The position numbers and the translations under genes were made by a program. Shown piece by piece: positions 39,142 through 50,075 of a stretch of DNA of 64,000 bases. The notes beneath the pieces are model-generated. The model was not told the origin of the DNA and ran no database searches. It saw only the letters and a program-made list of their open reading frames with translations. The DNA lies in NCBI GenBank assembly GCA_036936605.1, contig JAUPFV010000005.1, forward strand, positions 124,366,453 through 124,430,452. Reading direction: 5' to 3'. This stretch comes from Limnanthes douglasii subsp. nivea (taxonomy: Eukaryota > Streptophyta > Magnoliopsida > Brassicales > Limnanthaceae). The stretch's first letter is position 1; each line of letters begins with the position of its first letter.

Positions 39142-42100
39142 CTAAAATTCATCAAGATTAGTTACTTCTGGGAATGAACAAACTGGCTTTCTCCCTTCGA
39201 GTTCTGTGTATTTTTTGCAGCGACCAACTATTGGTATCTCCCAGTACATAGCATCTTCACTCTTCAACTTTTGCCACGTAGTATGTATGCGTGCGCAAGG
39301 GCATAGGGGCTTGATTGATAGCTGTTTAATACTACTTAAATTAGAACAAAAAAATTGAATAATACAGTTGTAAGTAATAACAAAACCATAAATCGAATGA
39401 CTTACATTGACGAAGTGGTTAGTATCAACGAATCCAAACCCAATCTCACGTCTTTGGCCATAATGGGGGGTTTACCGCGCAGAGGTAAAAAAGTATGACT
39501 ACAGTTGTGAGACCCCACAAGTGACACAAAATGAACAATGCATTCGAACTTGGTTGCAATTGCAATCCCCATTTCCGGCATTGTCATCCAATATTTGGGT
39601 GATGCTGGTGTCTCGTAGTAGTTTATACTTTCTGCAACCTTCAGGTAATCCTCTTTACCGTTATAAATCTGGCTGTATGTGTCATAGTTTTCCATGAGTT
39701 CATCGTAAATTTCCTTTCGAACACCTCGCCAACCTTCTTCATAACCGTACAACCCAAACAAAACTGCTCTATATCCACAATGACCATCTGCCTTAACATC
39801 ATTTATACCCGATATAAAAGGATTGAAGTGAGTCGGAAACCAACGCAAAAAACCTTTCGGGTCGTGTATTAGTTCTGTGACTCCACCAATAGATGATTGT
39901 ACGATGTTTCTAGCGAGCGAGGCAATGGAAGAACTACGAGTACGAGGTACTTTAGGCACATCTGCCCGAACCGTATTTGCACTACCAACTGCTTTACCCT
40001 TTTTAACTTTTGGTGGTTTTAAAGAGTTCATGACTGAGTCATGAATAGCCTCATCGACATCTTCCTTTTGTTCCCAGTAGCATTTGTCCCGTTTAGTGGA
40101 TGATGTATCGACAACTAATTTTCTTTCACTTGCGGGCGACTTCGGTGTTTCTGCTTCTCCAATGGCTCTAGCAATGAGGATGTTTCAGGATAAACAATTT
40201 CAAACCATTTCTTGTAAATGTGTTTTATACGGCTTTCGTCTTTTGTCTCCATAACATCGGTTACTAGCTTTAGCAGATCATCTTTGAGAATCTCCATGGT
40301 CGTACGGAATGAACGAGGTATTATTTCTAACCTTGTCCAGTGGATGTGAAAAGCATCTAAAGATGCGGCTATTCCGTCTTTACGCCACTTGAAGACCTGG
40401 TGATAGCAAGGTATACCATGGGTAGATTTTATAGCGCATATACATACGCCATTGTCTTTAACATCTGACTCATCTTCAATAGCGACCATCTTGCTATCTT
40501 CGGCCTTCTCTACTTCGTCGAAAATAGTTCTAACGCCATGTGGGAAACCTTGCCTCGAATTTCATCAAAATATTTGTCCGCGAACTTATGCAGTGTTATG
40601 TAACGACTCTTCTCGAGCGACGACCTAATGGTAGCATGTTGGATTTCGACAAGCGAATGAACCCTCCCCCAAAATAACTTGAAGTTTAATTTGATTGTAC
40701 ATATGTAACGCTTTAGGTTAGAATGAGCACTCTCGACGCGGTTAGTGGTGCAATGTCCCAAATGCAAGTTATTGTTCGTCTTCCAAACAACGAATTTGTC
40801 CATGTATTTATCGAGCCACGATTTTTCAGTGTATTCAATTGCAAGATAGCATGTCCCGTCGGGCGTGATCGAATGCAATCTCTGATGCTGCATACGCAAT
40901 CTTCTTCCAAGCAGAAAAAAAAATATCACATGATCACTTTTCTCGATGAAGTATTCTCTTGTTTGCCCCTGAATATTCTGTGCTACGTGCCATCGACATA
41001 ACATATGTGTTGTCTCTGGGAATACCACTTCTGGCGTTCATCAACACTAAATCTCTGTCGGTCAAGATGACACGAGGTTCTTGAATTCCGTGAACGGAAA
41101 TCAACGACTTCAAACACTCTAACACCCAATTGAAGTTGTTTAACTTCTCACCGGACATAAAGGAAAATGCCGCACATAAAGTCAATCCTATACACGTCAA
41201 ACCCACTATCTCGAACAATGGCATACCATATCGTATGACTTTATACGTACTATCCATTATCAAAACCGTTGGAAATGTCCGAAAAATGTCAACACTGACT
41301 GGATGGGCACAAAATATATTTGTAATGATTTGTCCATCGTCTTTACCAGATTTATGTCATTCATAATAATTATGTGACTTAAGCTCCCCCAACAAGAACT
41401 GGAGTTGTGACCTACCCGTCTTTTTTAAAACCCTACTTTTCTGTCGTGCATTGTAGATGGTGCGCATGGTAGAAACATTATCTTCGTTCAGCTTCTTAAC
41501 ACCATTCAGTATATCTCTGGGGTTAGTACCAATGTAGGTCGCTCGTTCAACATATTCCATCTCATCATCATTCAAACGGCCAGCAAAAGAATGACCGTCT
41601 AGATGTTTTGAACTCTCGTGGTTATGAATACCACATTTCACTTTTAACTTCCATTGATCTGGTTCCACCATTAACCCGAGAAGCTGAAATAGACAGTCAA
41701 TCTTTTTCGTTCTTGTACACTTCCGTTTACGGTCTTTTTCTGCTACACTTGGAGTATATTTCCCCCTCCCCCGGACTTTTTCTACTGTTTACTTTGTCGC
41801 GCCGACTTCTGTTGATAACCACACCATGGAGTTTTCCTGTCTTCATAACCCATTTTATCAACGCGTCGTGTGTGTAGAACTCGGTAGTGAAGAACAAATG
41901 ACTGTAGTCAGTAGCGAAAGGTTCCTCAGTCTCATTGGCGACATCTGTCCCTTGTTACACAACAACAAACCACAATAAGCATTCATGTATAGTTAAAAAC
42001 GGAAAAAAAAAACCTTGATTTTTTACTGAAAATTTGCGCGAACCAAAGGTTAAGAGGCCTAGAACCGGTCGGACACGACCAGGTGCACCACCGGTTCTTT

Positions 42101-42526
42101 GGCCTTGAACCGGTGGTGCAGGGGCCTCCAAACCGAGCGGACTGAGGCCCCTGCACCACCGGTTCAAGGCCTCAGAACTGGTGGTACTGAGGCCTCACTA
42201 CCGACCGGACGGTGGCCTTAGCACCACCGGTTCCTGGCCATGGAACCGGTCGTGCGTAGGTCACGGACGGTCGGTTCTAAGGACAAGAATCGGTCGTGCG
42301 TAGGTCACGGACGGCCGGTTTCAAGGACAAGAACCGACCGTGCGCAACCTACGCACCACCGGTTCCATGGCCAGGAACCGATGGTGCTAAGGCCACCGGT
42401 AAAAAATTTACCTTCTCCTTCCGGCGATGGCTGCTTCTCCGGCGATGGCTGCTTCTCCGGCAACGGTGGCGGTTTTTCCGGCGACTCCAACTCCTCTACA
42501 CTGATCCCTAGTTCTGCTTGAGTCAT
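39142..42526 (-). pseudogene. MULE transposase with FAR1-type finger, DDE core, SWIM finger and OTU domain (copy 2)
   Basis: Exon 1 (42412-42526, MTQAELGISVEELES), exon 2 (41950-39406) and exon 3 (39321-39142) join in frame across GT..AG introns. Exon 2 in order: damaged FAR1/WRKY-GCM1 segment ending WKLKVKCGIHNHES (~41640); MULE core with D in MDSTYK (~41253), D in LTDRD (~41058) and E in NRVESAH (~40733); SWIM finger CICAIKSTHGIPCYH (~40440-40395); and an OTU domain with VKADGHCGYRA (Cys ~39778) and FVDTNHFVN (His ~39415). All three DDE residues remain. Defects: frameshifts near 41700-41900, 41030, 40500, 40140 and 39460, and TGA for Trp at 41357. Annotation pipelines often misname these proteins as PKS-NRPS synthetase-like because of the N-terminal part. 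It would cut and rejoin the element ends in the nucleus. Confidence 0.8.
42040..42411 (-). repeat. GC-rich dyad-repeat block in intron 1 of the MULE transposase
   Basis: It contains many copies of short motifs ACCACCGGTTC, GAACCGGT, CGTGCGTAGGTCACGGACGG and AAGGACAAGAA, both direct and inverted, in otherwise AT-rich DNA. It lies wholly in the predicted first intron (donor GTAAAT at 42411, acceptor at 41951). Several frames are open across it only because of low complexity. Confidence 0.65.
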
Positions 42527-42770
42527 GATCGATTTTGTGTTTTAGGTGGAATGTTCTTGATTTTATTATGACGTTTGAACTTGTTTTCAAAAATTTTATG
42601 AAAACTAGACTAGTTGGATGATAAATTCAGTAAAGAAGAATATTTGTTTGAATATTGATAGCGAAATAGGTTATTTGGTGAATTGGATATATTTAGGATA
42701 CACTTGGTAGTTTTTTTTTTATTTAATGGTTATCGAGAATGAAAAAGTCAAAAAAAATCAAAAAAAAAAA

Positions 42771-42820
42771 ATGGATATACTTAAATCTGAATTCGGTATA
42801 TAACCATACCTTGGTGTTAA
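42771..42820 (-). repeat. Right terminal inverted repeat of MULE copy 2
   Basis: Read on the minus strand: TTAACACCAAGGTATGG, then TTATATACCGAATTC, then TTTAAGTATATCCA. It matches the left end with gaps of one to four bases. Confidence 0.55.
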
Positions 42821-42830
42821 ACATATTGTA

Positions 42831-43426
42831 GTGTGCTTGCCTGTGAAGTTGCTCTGTGGCTCCGATTAAAGGGAATAACGAGTGACGTGATGTTCAGTTT
42901 CAACGCAACAGAGTTCCACGAAAGCAGAGCGAAACTTCATTAAATTTAAATCATGCAAACTTTGGCACACGTGCGACCCATAAATAAAACGGCAAATAAG
43001 GATAATTATTACAGCATCTTTTTTCTATATTTAGAATTCAAAATATTTGGTACCGTACCAAAAACAGCATCTTTTTTCTATATTTAAAATTCAAAATTAG
43101 AAGAAAATTAAAACTCTCGTGTGGTTAGCTTAATTGTACGAATTGGTTTAATGATTCTCTCGTTAACATTATTTCGTTTGTTTTGTTAATTCTGTATAGT
43201 ATTGAACTCTATAGTACGAATCCAACAAATGAAGGTAGGAGTATTGTATTTTTATGATAATTATAAATGGTTTGTGTCGATTGTCTATTTTTATTTATGG
43301 TTTGCAAAAGCAAAACACACGTGAATGCGGTCCCACCACATACTAATTACCCTGAAAGATACCCGTCCGTAATGTTTACATACTAAATAAAGAGGTGGCC
43401 TCCTCCATTTATATGGGAGAATTATA
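42831..43426. other. Non-coding interval
   Basis: AT-rich with no gene seen. A short local repeat (AGCATCTTTTTTCTATATTTA...AATTCAAAA) occurs at about 43012 and 43068. Confidence 0.4.
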
Positions 43427-43640
43427 TGTTTGAAGCCATGCGCAGTCCGCGATAATTATCTTATCAACAATCTTAAAATAGTCGGTTTTATATGTTTTGT
43501 TTCAAAAGAATCTGATTCAAAAATTTGTTTTAGCTAACCAATAAGTTAAGTACTTAATGATTATTTGATTATATATAATACTTATTGAATAGAGTATAAC
43601 AACAAGTATTTTGTTCTGTGTTATTGCGTCGTGTATATAT
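43427..43640 (+). repeat. 5' LTR of copia element E
   Basis: It starts TGTTTGAAGCCATGC. The end is set before a degraded tRNA-Met-type primer site (TATATCAAGAACC). Confidence 0.5.
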
Positions 43641-43709
43641 CAAGAACCCAAACAATATACATAAAAAAAACTTATCAATTTTTGATTTTTTTAAAGAGTT
43701 TCTCAATAC

Positions 43710-44850
43710 GATGAAGATAGTGCTGATATTCAAAATCGAGGAGGCTCTGAACAAAATCTAAAATTTGATAATAAAAACAATATTCGTAGAAATAATATTT
43801 AGATGACTATAAATCATCATTATGACAACCTATGTATGCTGATCACTAGTATCAAGTTGACCGAGAAAAACTACATTGTTTGGTTTAGAGACATTAGAGT
43901 ATCATTGGCTGCCAAACATAAACTTAGCTTTATTGTTGGAAACTTTATGGAGAGTCTGTTGATTTCTACTAAATATGATAGGTGGAATCAAGTGAATAAC
44001 ATGGTCGGTTCCTGCATCATGAACTCTATCTATCATCCTCTAAAAAAGAATTTTATATTGTTGGATAATGCGAAAGAATTGTGGGAAAAATAGCTCAAAG
44101 GTATGATTGCTATAATGGACCTATAGTCTATGAGTTAAAGAAGGAGACCAGTCTTCTTTCTTAAGGAATGTTAAGCGTGGTGACATATTTTTTAAAACTT
44201 AAACGATTGTGGGATGAAAGAAATGCACTCATGCAATTTCCAATTTTTAAATGCCAAAATAAATGTGATTATGGTATGTACTTATAACTAACAAAAAAAG
44301 AAGAAGTATATAGGTTGATTCAGTTTCTTCTTAGGCTTAATGGAAGTTTTAAAAGATCTAAGGATCAAATTATCTTGATGGACCATATGTCATTCATCAA
44401 TAGAGTACGTGCTCTTGTTCTCTATATTAAAAAAAAGAACAACTTGAATGATCTAAGTGGATAATCTCTTAATGATAATTCTGTCATGATGGTGAAAAGA
44501 TATCAGGCTAAAAACAATAAAAATTTAGATAAAACAAAGAATGTGTACTTAAGATGTAGTTAATCTCTTCAAAAAAGATATATTAAAGACAATTATAGCA
44601 ATCTAACAAGTTATCCTCATTGGTGGGATTAGAAGAATCCTAAAGAAAAAATGGCTTAAGCAATGCCATTGCTTAATATGCAGCCAGCCCTCTCGATAAT
44701 GGTCAAGAAGAAATAAATATCATGCAAAGATTAATGCATACGATCATGAAGGTTCAACAAGAGTATGGAAATAATGCTTGCAAATAGAAATAAACGGGAA
44801 CATGGTGAAGAAAATGCAAGTGTGAACTTTATGCTCGAGAGAACTTTTCA
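43710..44850 (+). pseudogene. copia gag of element E
   Basis: The frame before ATG 43803 is open back to about 43710 except for TAG at 43800. Residues from 43803 match the copia gag N-terminal pattern: ITSIKLTEKNYIVWFRDIR, LSFIVGNF, RWNQVNNMVGSCIMNSIYHPL, and NAKELWEK. Later pieces (YELKKETSLL-like, LKRLWDE-like at about 44120-44220) appear in shifting frames. Many stops and frameshifts follow. It stops resembling copia near 44850, where Tat element D begins. Product: particle-forming Gag. Confidence 0.65.
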
Positions 44851-46220
44851 TGTATATCTTCATTCAATGATAATAAGAATGAAAATAAGAGGTTATATCC
44901 CCATATTATATCACGGTTTGAACTTCTTCCTCTTAAGAATGTGTTGCAAAAACCAGATATATCAAGTCGAATGACTAAGTAATCCATTGAATTAGGGGAT
45001 TATGATATTACCTTTGCTGCTCAAACGACAATCAAAGCTCAAATTGTAGTTGATTAGTACTAATGGGATCCTACATGAAGTCAAGAGGTTAGCCAAGAAA
45101 TTAAAGTTTCAGGCACATGGTTTCTTGGTTTTGGGAGAGGTCCTCTATTAAAAAAATCTTTAAGTAAACCCTTACGATGTTACCTCAGATCCGGCGAATC
45201 TTAAGTAGTTTTATCTAAATTATATGATGGCAAGAGGGTCGGCTGGTAGGGTATTACTAGCCATCTATTATGACAGATTCTAAGGAGCTGGTTAAAAGAT
45301 GTGACCTTTGTTAAAGATGTGGAAATGCAATTCATGTACCAGCAGTTCCCATGGAGTCAGTTGATAAAGAAATATCCTTTGATAGATGAATACTTGACTC
45401 GGTTAGATGATTTCCAATGGCTTCACGGAGATTTCGAACTATTATTTTGGAAATTGATTACTTTTCCGAGTGGATATAAGTTGCATCACTCTCCGGAACG
45501 ACTTGCAAAGCGGCAATTAAATTTGTTCTCTCCAATATATGTTTTAGATTTAGAATCCTAGACGTATAACCACATATAATTGTTCCCAATTTGACAATAA
45601 GAACACGGAGGTACATCAAAGGGAATTCATTATTTTTTCTCGTTATATTTTCATCCTCAATGGACAAGTAGAGGTGAAAAATAGGAATATCTTGATGGGG
45701 CTCAAAAATAATTTAGAAGGAGCAACTGGTAAATGCCATAACTACTTACAAGAGGTACTATGGGCCTACTGAACCACTCCCCATACTACCACACAAAAAT
45801 CTCTATTTTCTTTAGTTTATGTAATTTATGCAATTTCACCAATAGAAGCTACTCTTCCTTCTATCAGGGTTCAAAATTATTTTGAAGAAGATAATGAAGC
45901 TGCAATAAGAACTCAGTTGGATCTAATTGAAGAAAATAGAATAAAAGCCCACTTGAGAACCATTCACTACCACAGTTTGATGAGGATTAGGTATGCATCT
46001 AAAATACGAGGAATAAATTTTAAAATAGGGGACAAATTTTGAGAAAAGTATTTATACACACAAGAGATATAAAGTTCGGAAAGTTGGCTCCAATCTGAGA
46101 AGAGCCATACGCTGTGTGTGAGAAGATTAAGCAGGGAACATACATAGTAGTTAATCAGGAAGGTTATCCTTTGTGTCACCCGTGGAATGTCGGACATTTA
46201 AGGTTGTATCTTGAATATAC
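44850..46220 (+). pseudogene. pol remnant of element D (RNase H end and integrase)
   Basis: RNase H connection: SRMTK-stop-SIELGDYDITF near 44980. Integrase: finger residues at about 45290 (KRCDLC), core fragments at 45400-45780, and a C-terminal part at 45830-46220 (PIEATLPS, QLDLIEENRIKAHLRT..HYHSLMRIRYAS, CHPWNVGHLRLYLE). It is heavily frameshifted and has lost about half of the second RNase H. It is more decayed than A. Confidence 0.7.
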
Positions 46221-46276
46221 TTATCTTGTAAATATTTACTTTGTTTTAGATCAATGTAAATATTATGGGTTAGACT

Positions 46277-46302
46277 CTTTCTTACCTGGTGGCACGGGAA
46301 GG
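46277..46302 (+). promoter_or_regulatory. Conserved hairpin after pol (D)
   Basis: CTTTCTTAC...CTGGTGGC...ACGGGAAGG, with the same layout as in A-C and weaker pairing. Confidence 0.4.
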
Positions 46303-46785
46303 TCTTAATGAGGTGTTCAAATTGTCACTAATCTACCATATATTTTTATGAAATGTATCTCAAGTATACCAAGTTTTTAATGCATTTGAATAGATTACCT
46401 TCTAATGGCTCGAGTGCATTAAGTTTTTATTGCCTTCTAATGGACTACCTTCGAATGGCTCAAGTATATCAAGTTTTTATTGTCTTCGAACGGATTACCT
46501 TCGAATGGCCTACATATACAAAGTTTTCATTTCGTTCGAATGGATTACCTTATGGCTCATTTGGCCCGAATGTATTAAATTTTTATTACTTTCGAATAGA
46601 TTACCTTCTAATGGCCTATTTATTCCAAGTTTTAATCACCTTGGAACAAGAACAAATCATATATGATTATGTTCGGATAAAAATGGAAGTGAAAACATAT
46701 AAATATGAAACAAGTTGATTAAAAATAGAAGATACTATAAAGTTCTTTGGATGATTAAATGGCTTAACAAAATCCGATATGAAAA
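46303..46785. other. Region between pol and antisense gene of D, with local repeats
   Basis: Non-coding. At about 46360-46640 it holds five or six imperfect tandem copies of a 50-60 bp unit (CAAGTTTTTAT...TCGAATGGATTACCTTCTAATGGC). It is not seen in A-C. Confidence 0.5.
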
Positions 46786-49757
46786 TTAAAAAATGCATTG
46801 GCCAAGCCAAATATTTGCATAAATATATCCGATGAAAATAACAAAAGTCCTTGTATACATCAAGGGCTTAATTAGAAACAAATATCTCAAAACATATTGG
46901 CCTCGTGGCTCATTCCATTTGGTCTTTCTTTCTTTTTTTCCTTTTGGACTCTTACCATCAGAGCCCTTTTTATCAGAACCATATTCGTACGAATCGTCAA
47001 AAATACCAAGTTGATCAGCTAAATACATGTTATGACGAGGTAACAGATCAACTGGTACATATCCCAACAACTCATCAAGGGCTAACTTAAGAAATATTTT
47101 GTGAAATAACAACACCATGTCCGATTTGACTGAATCATCTATTTCTTGTAAAGATTACATAATTTTTTCAGCATATGCATCATTAGCATCAGCTATATCT
47201 TGAATATAATTCTCTTTGAGTGAGGTAATTTCACCCTCTTTCTCCTTGAGAAAATCTTTAAGTTTATTTTTTTCATCTGACAAGCATTGCATAATATCTT
47301 TATCATCCGATTGTTGATTCTTAAAGGAGAGGATCTTTTCGGAAGTAGATGACTGTATGCCCTCATAATCAGATTGCAGTTTGTCGTAATCAGATTTTAC
47401 TTGAACTAAATCATCTTTAATGGTTTTCATTTCTCTGTTTAGATTTTCAACCTTGATTTTTCTGCCTCAATAAAATTATTCAAACTCTGGTTCTCAGTCT
47501 AAATGGAAATACTTTTTTTAACCTAAAACCTTATTTGTCTATCCAACTCAATGATTGGCCTCACATAGCTAAAAAATGTATACCCCAACTCGTCGTTCCC
47601 CTTGGACACTTTGAAGGGAACCTCGACATATACCACATAGTTACAGCACTGGTGGCCTCAGGAAAGTCAGAGTCAAAAGCATCGAAATCGAATTTCCATA
47701 AGTCTTCCATTTGATCACTATATCCAAAAGCTAGCACATTAGTTGAAGGAAGCAATAGAAAAGTGGTATCAAATATCGTATTTGTAGAAGAAGGAACATA
47801 AACTTAGATGGTTGGAGGTAGAACCTCTGGACGAAGTATAATCTCTGAATTACTCGAAGCCTTCTACTTCTTCCTCTCTCCCTCTCTCTTATCATTACTT
47901 TTTTACTTCTTTTATGCCCTTTCTTCTTCTTAGGATCGTGGGATTCTGATGGCACATTGCTTCCTTGAATAGTAGTAGCTACAGCTTTCAATAAGGCTGC
48001 ATCTATCTCATCAAGTTGTCTCTCATCTCCAGTTTCAGGAATAAATTGCGATGAACCATCTTTGTTCTTTTTATTTTTGTTCTGATGCTTGGGAGCCCTA
48101 TTTCTCGTTGGCAACTTTTTTTGTCATTGGCTGCCTCAATCCTTTTAAGTATTTTGGTAGCTTGGGGATGAGTAGTAAATTGTTCCCACAAGAGCTCTCG
48201 AACCGGATTGGTCCTCCAAAAATAGATCCTCACGAAATTTCCCAAGGTGAAGCAATTATGGAATTCGTTGGACCATTTTTATTGGCCCATTGGTTCAGCT
48301 TCCTGAAGGTCACTTTTGCAGCCTCCAAGTATTGTAGAAAATGGCTTCAAAATAGCTGAAATAACAGAAATCAAAAGTTAAAAACAAAAATCATATGAAA
48401 TAATAGAAATATAAAGAAACTCCGAAAAGACTTACGTGAACTCTTCTAGTATCTTCTGAGCAAGCTTAGTTTCCTTTTGGACATAAATTTCTTGCCATTT
48501 TCCTAAAAATCATTGATAAAGAGGCACGGGTTTTGCATATTCAATCCTTCTCCAAGAGGTTATATACCACATCATAGTTATTCCTCATATTGAAATAATA
48601 TAAGGGAATATAAACATTGTGAGACAAACCAGCCACAATAGCCAATTATTCCATGGGCGTCAGAATCTTCGAGAACCTTGACGTTATCATGCACGCTAGC
48701 AATAAAAACCAAGCATTGAGGCTAGCTTGGCTATGTCATATCTTAACCAAGCTTAAATATCTTATAATTTAGGGTTCGAAGGGAAACCGAAGACCATAGT
48801 TGAGCACATCAGTATAGACCACCAATTCACTAGCCCTACAGTCTATCATATTTTCTCCAAATTGAGGTGGCCTAACTCTCACTGAATCAGGGAATCCCCA
48901 CTTAGCTTGAATCCCCTATAGTTTGGATTCATAGAAATAGACATATGATATTTTTTACAAGGCCAAAAGATATTTGATACTAACCTTGATAAAATTAGGC
49001 CCAAATCTTTCGATGAGAGACTCATGAAGCGACTCATATTCTTTTAAGGGGACTTTATATTTGTCATTATCAACACCATCTTGTGGGGACTTTGGATTTG
49101 TTCCTTTTGCTGACTCTGGAGTCTTCTCAGTCTGACCAGATGTCTCGAAAGGGGTGTTTTTGCCACTGCCTTCCATGTTTTTTTCCATGACCTGTGGCCT
49201 TTGTTATGAAGGTTCACTAGGTTGAACCGTCATATTTTCCTTATCAAATCGAGAGGATTCAGCTGCTACACTTGTACGATTTTTTTCTGTATTTGAACCT
49301 GATGGGAGGTCGGTTACAATGGTTTCTCCTCCCATAATTAGAACTTGTAGTGAGGGATTTTCAGTAACTGTCAGTGTTTTGGTTGATTTATTTGGTATAT
49401 AAGGCTTGTTTGTTGCCTTAGAAAGTCTTTTAACTCTGTGCGAAGTTCTTTAATCAATATCCAACCTTATAGAAATGAAAGTTGAGGGAGTTCTAGTGGT
49501 TCCATGGGTTTGGGATAACTCGATTCACTTAGGATAATGACTAGGTGACGTGAACGATTGAGCGGTTGAGGTAGGTTGAGAAGGGTGAAAGGTTTATTGT
49601 AAGGGTGAATTCCTCCTTATTCTATAGACTAAGTTGTAACCACTTTACACGAAGAGGTGGGTAACCCAGAAGCAGTCATTGCTTTCTTTTTCTCTTATTC
49701 TAGTCTAGATAAATTAAGCCAACTACCTTTTATTAGAGTGTTCCTGGTTGTAAACAT
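46786..49757 (-). pseudogene. Antisense gene of element D
   Basis: It starts ATG 49757 (MFTTRNTLIKGSWLNLSRLE), matching B and C. A Ser/Thr-rich region follows (48955-49188), then the FGPNFIKVSIKYLLAL segment, the damaged globular domain (about 48560-48900), an intron with GTAAGT donor near 48435 and TTATTTCAG acceptor near 48357, the KMKKKN-like basic part (47900-48100), a coiled coil (47155-47430) and the C-terminal LLFHKIFLKLALDELLG motif near 47110. All the landmarks of the A-C antisense genes are found in the same order. Many stops and frameshifts. Function unknown. Confidence 0.65.
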
Positions 49758-50067
49758 ACAAACACCAAAAAGCACTGTAAATTGTGATTTACGGTGGGCA
49801 ATATGAAGGAGGGAAGAGGAATGTCATCTGAATAAATTGAAGGATTAATAAAATACTTTATCTATCTATATTTTTTAAAAGAATCTCTTTCTCACTCTAA
49901 ACATACCAACATTAAAAATGAAAGAAGTTTATATATAAAATCTAAAGGACATTTGAGTTCCCTACTAGAGAAGAGGAATCCACAATGGTAGTTAGGGAGA
50001 TATAGAGAAGTGTAACCGTTTCTCTCCATTGATTGGATGATTTTACATAAGGTAAAACAAGATCATG

Positions 50068-50075
50068 GGTCTAAT
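50068..50075. repeat. Target-site duplication of the hAT element (GGTCTAAT)
   Basis: The 8-bp GGTCTAAT before the element is repeated at 51472-51479. The match extends one more G on the left (GGGTCTAAT both sides). Eight bases is the hAT length. Confidence 0.85.

Larger units (their letters stand above)
26150..42820. mobile_element. MULE copy 2: PMD gene and OTU transposase, convergent, between terminal inverted repeats
   Basis: The ends are inverted and related: left 26150-26204 and right 42771-42820 (reversed) share CAAG.TAT, ATATAC.CAATTC and TTTAAGTATA.CCA. Inside are a PMD gene on plus (26439-38864) and a FAR1/MULE/SWIM/OTU transposase on minus (39142-42526), ending about 280 bp apart. 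Removing element C (27591-38060 plus one TSD) leaves about 6.2 kb, a normal size for an autonomous MULE. Candidate 9-bp flanks CATAGTGTT (26144-26152) and CATATTGTA (42822-42830) agree at 7 of 9 bases and overlap the repeat start, so the exact edges are uncertain. The two-gene convergent plan recalls MuDR, but the second gene is a PMD gene here. Confidence 0.65.

Noticed and set aside
42240..42590. Several open frames rich in Pro/Gly/Arg on both strands
   Set aside because: They lie in a low-complexity GC-rich repeat block inside a predicted intron. Only the 42412-42526 minus part matches another sequence (exon 1 of copy 1).
43400..43426. Target duplication of copia element E
   Set aside because: ATTATA before the 5' LTR resembles the sequence before the 3' LTR (purine tract), not the sequence after it, so it is not evidence for a target duplication.
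46360..46640. CRISPR-like array
   Set aside because: The repeats are imperfect tandem copies without unique spacers and lie in a plant retrotransposon.
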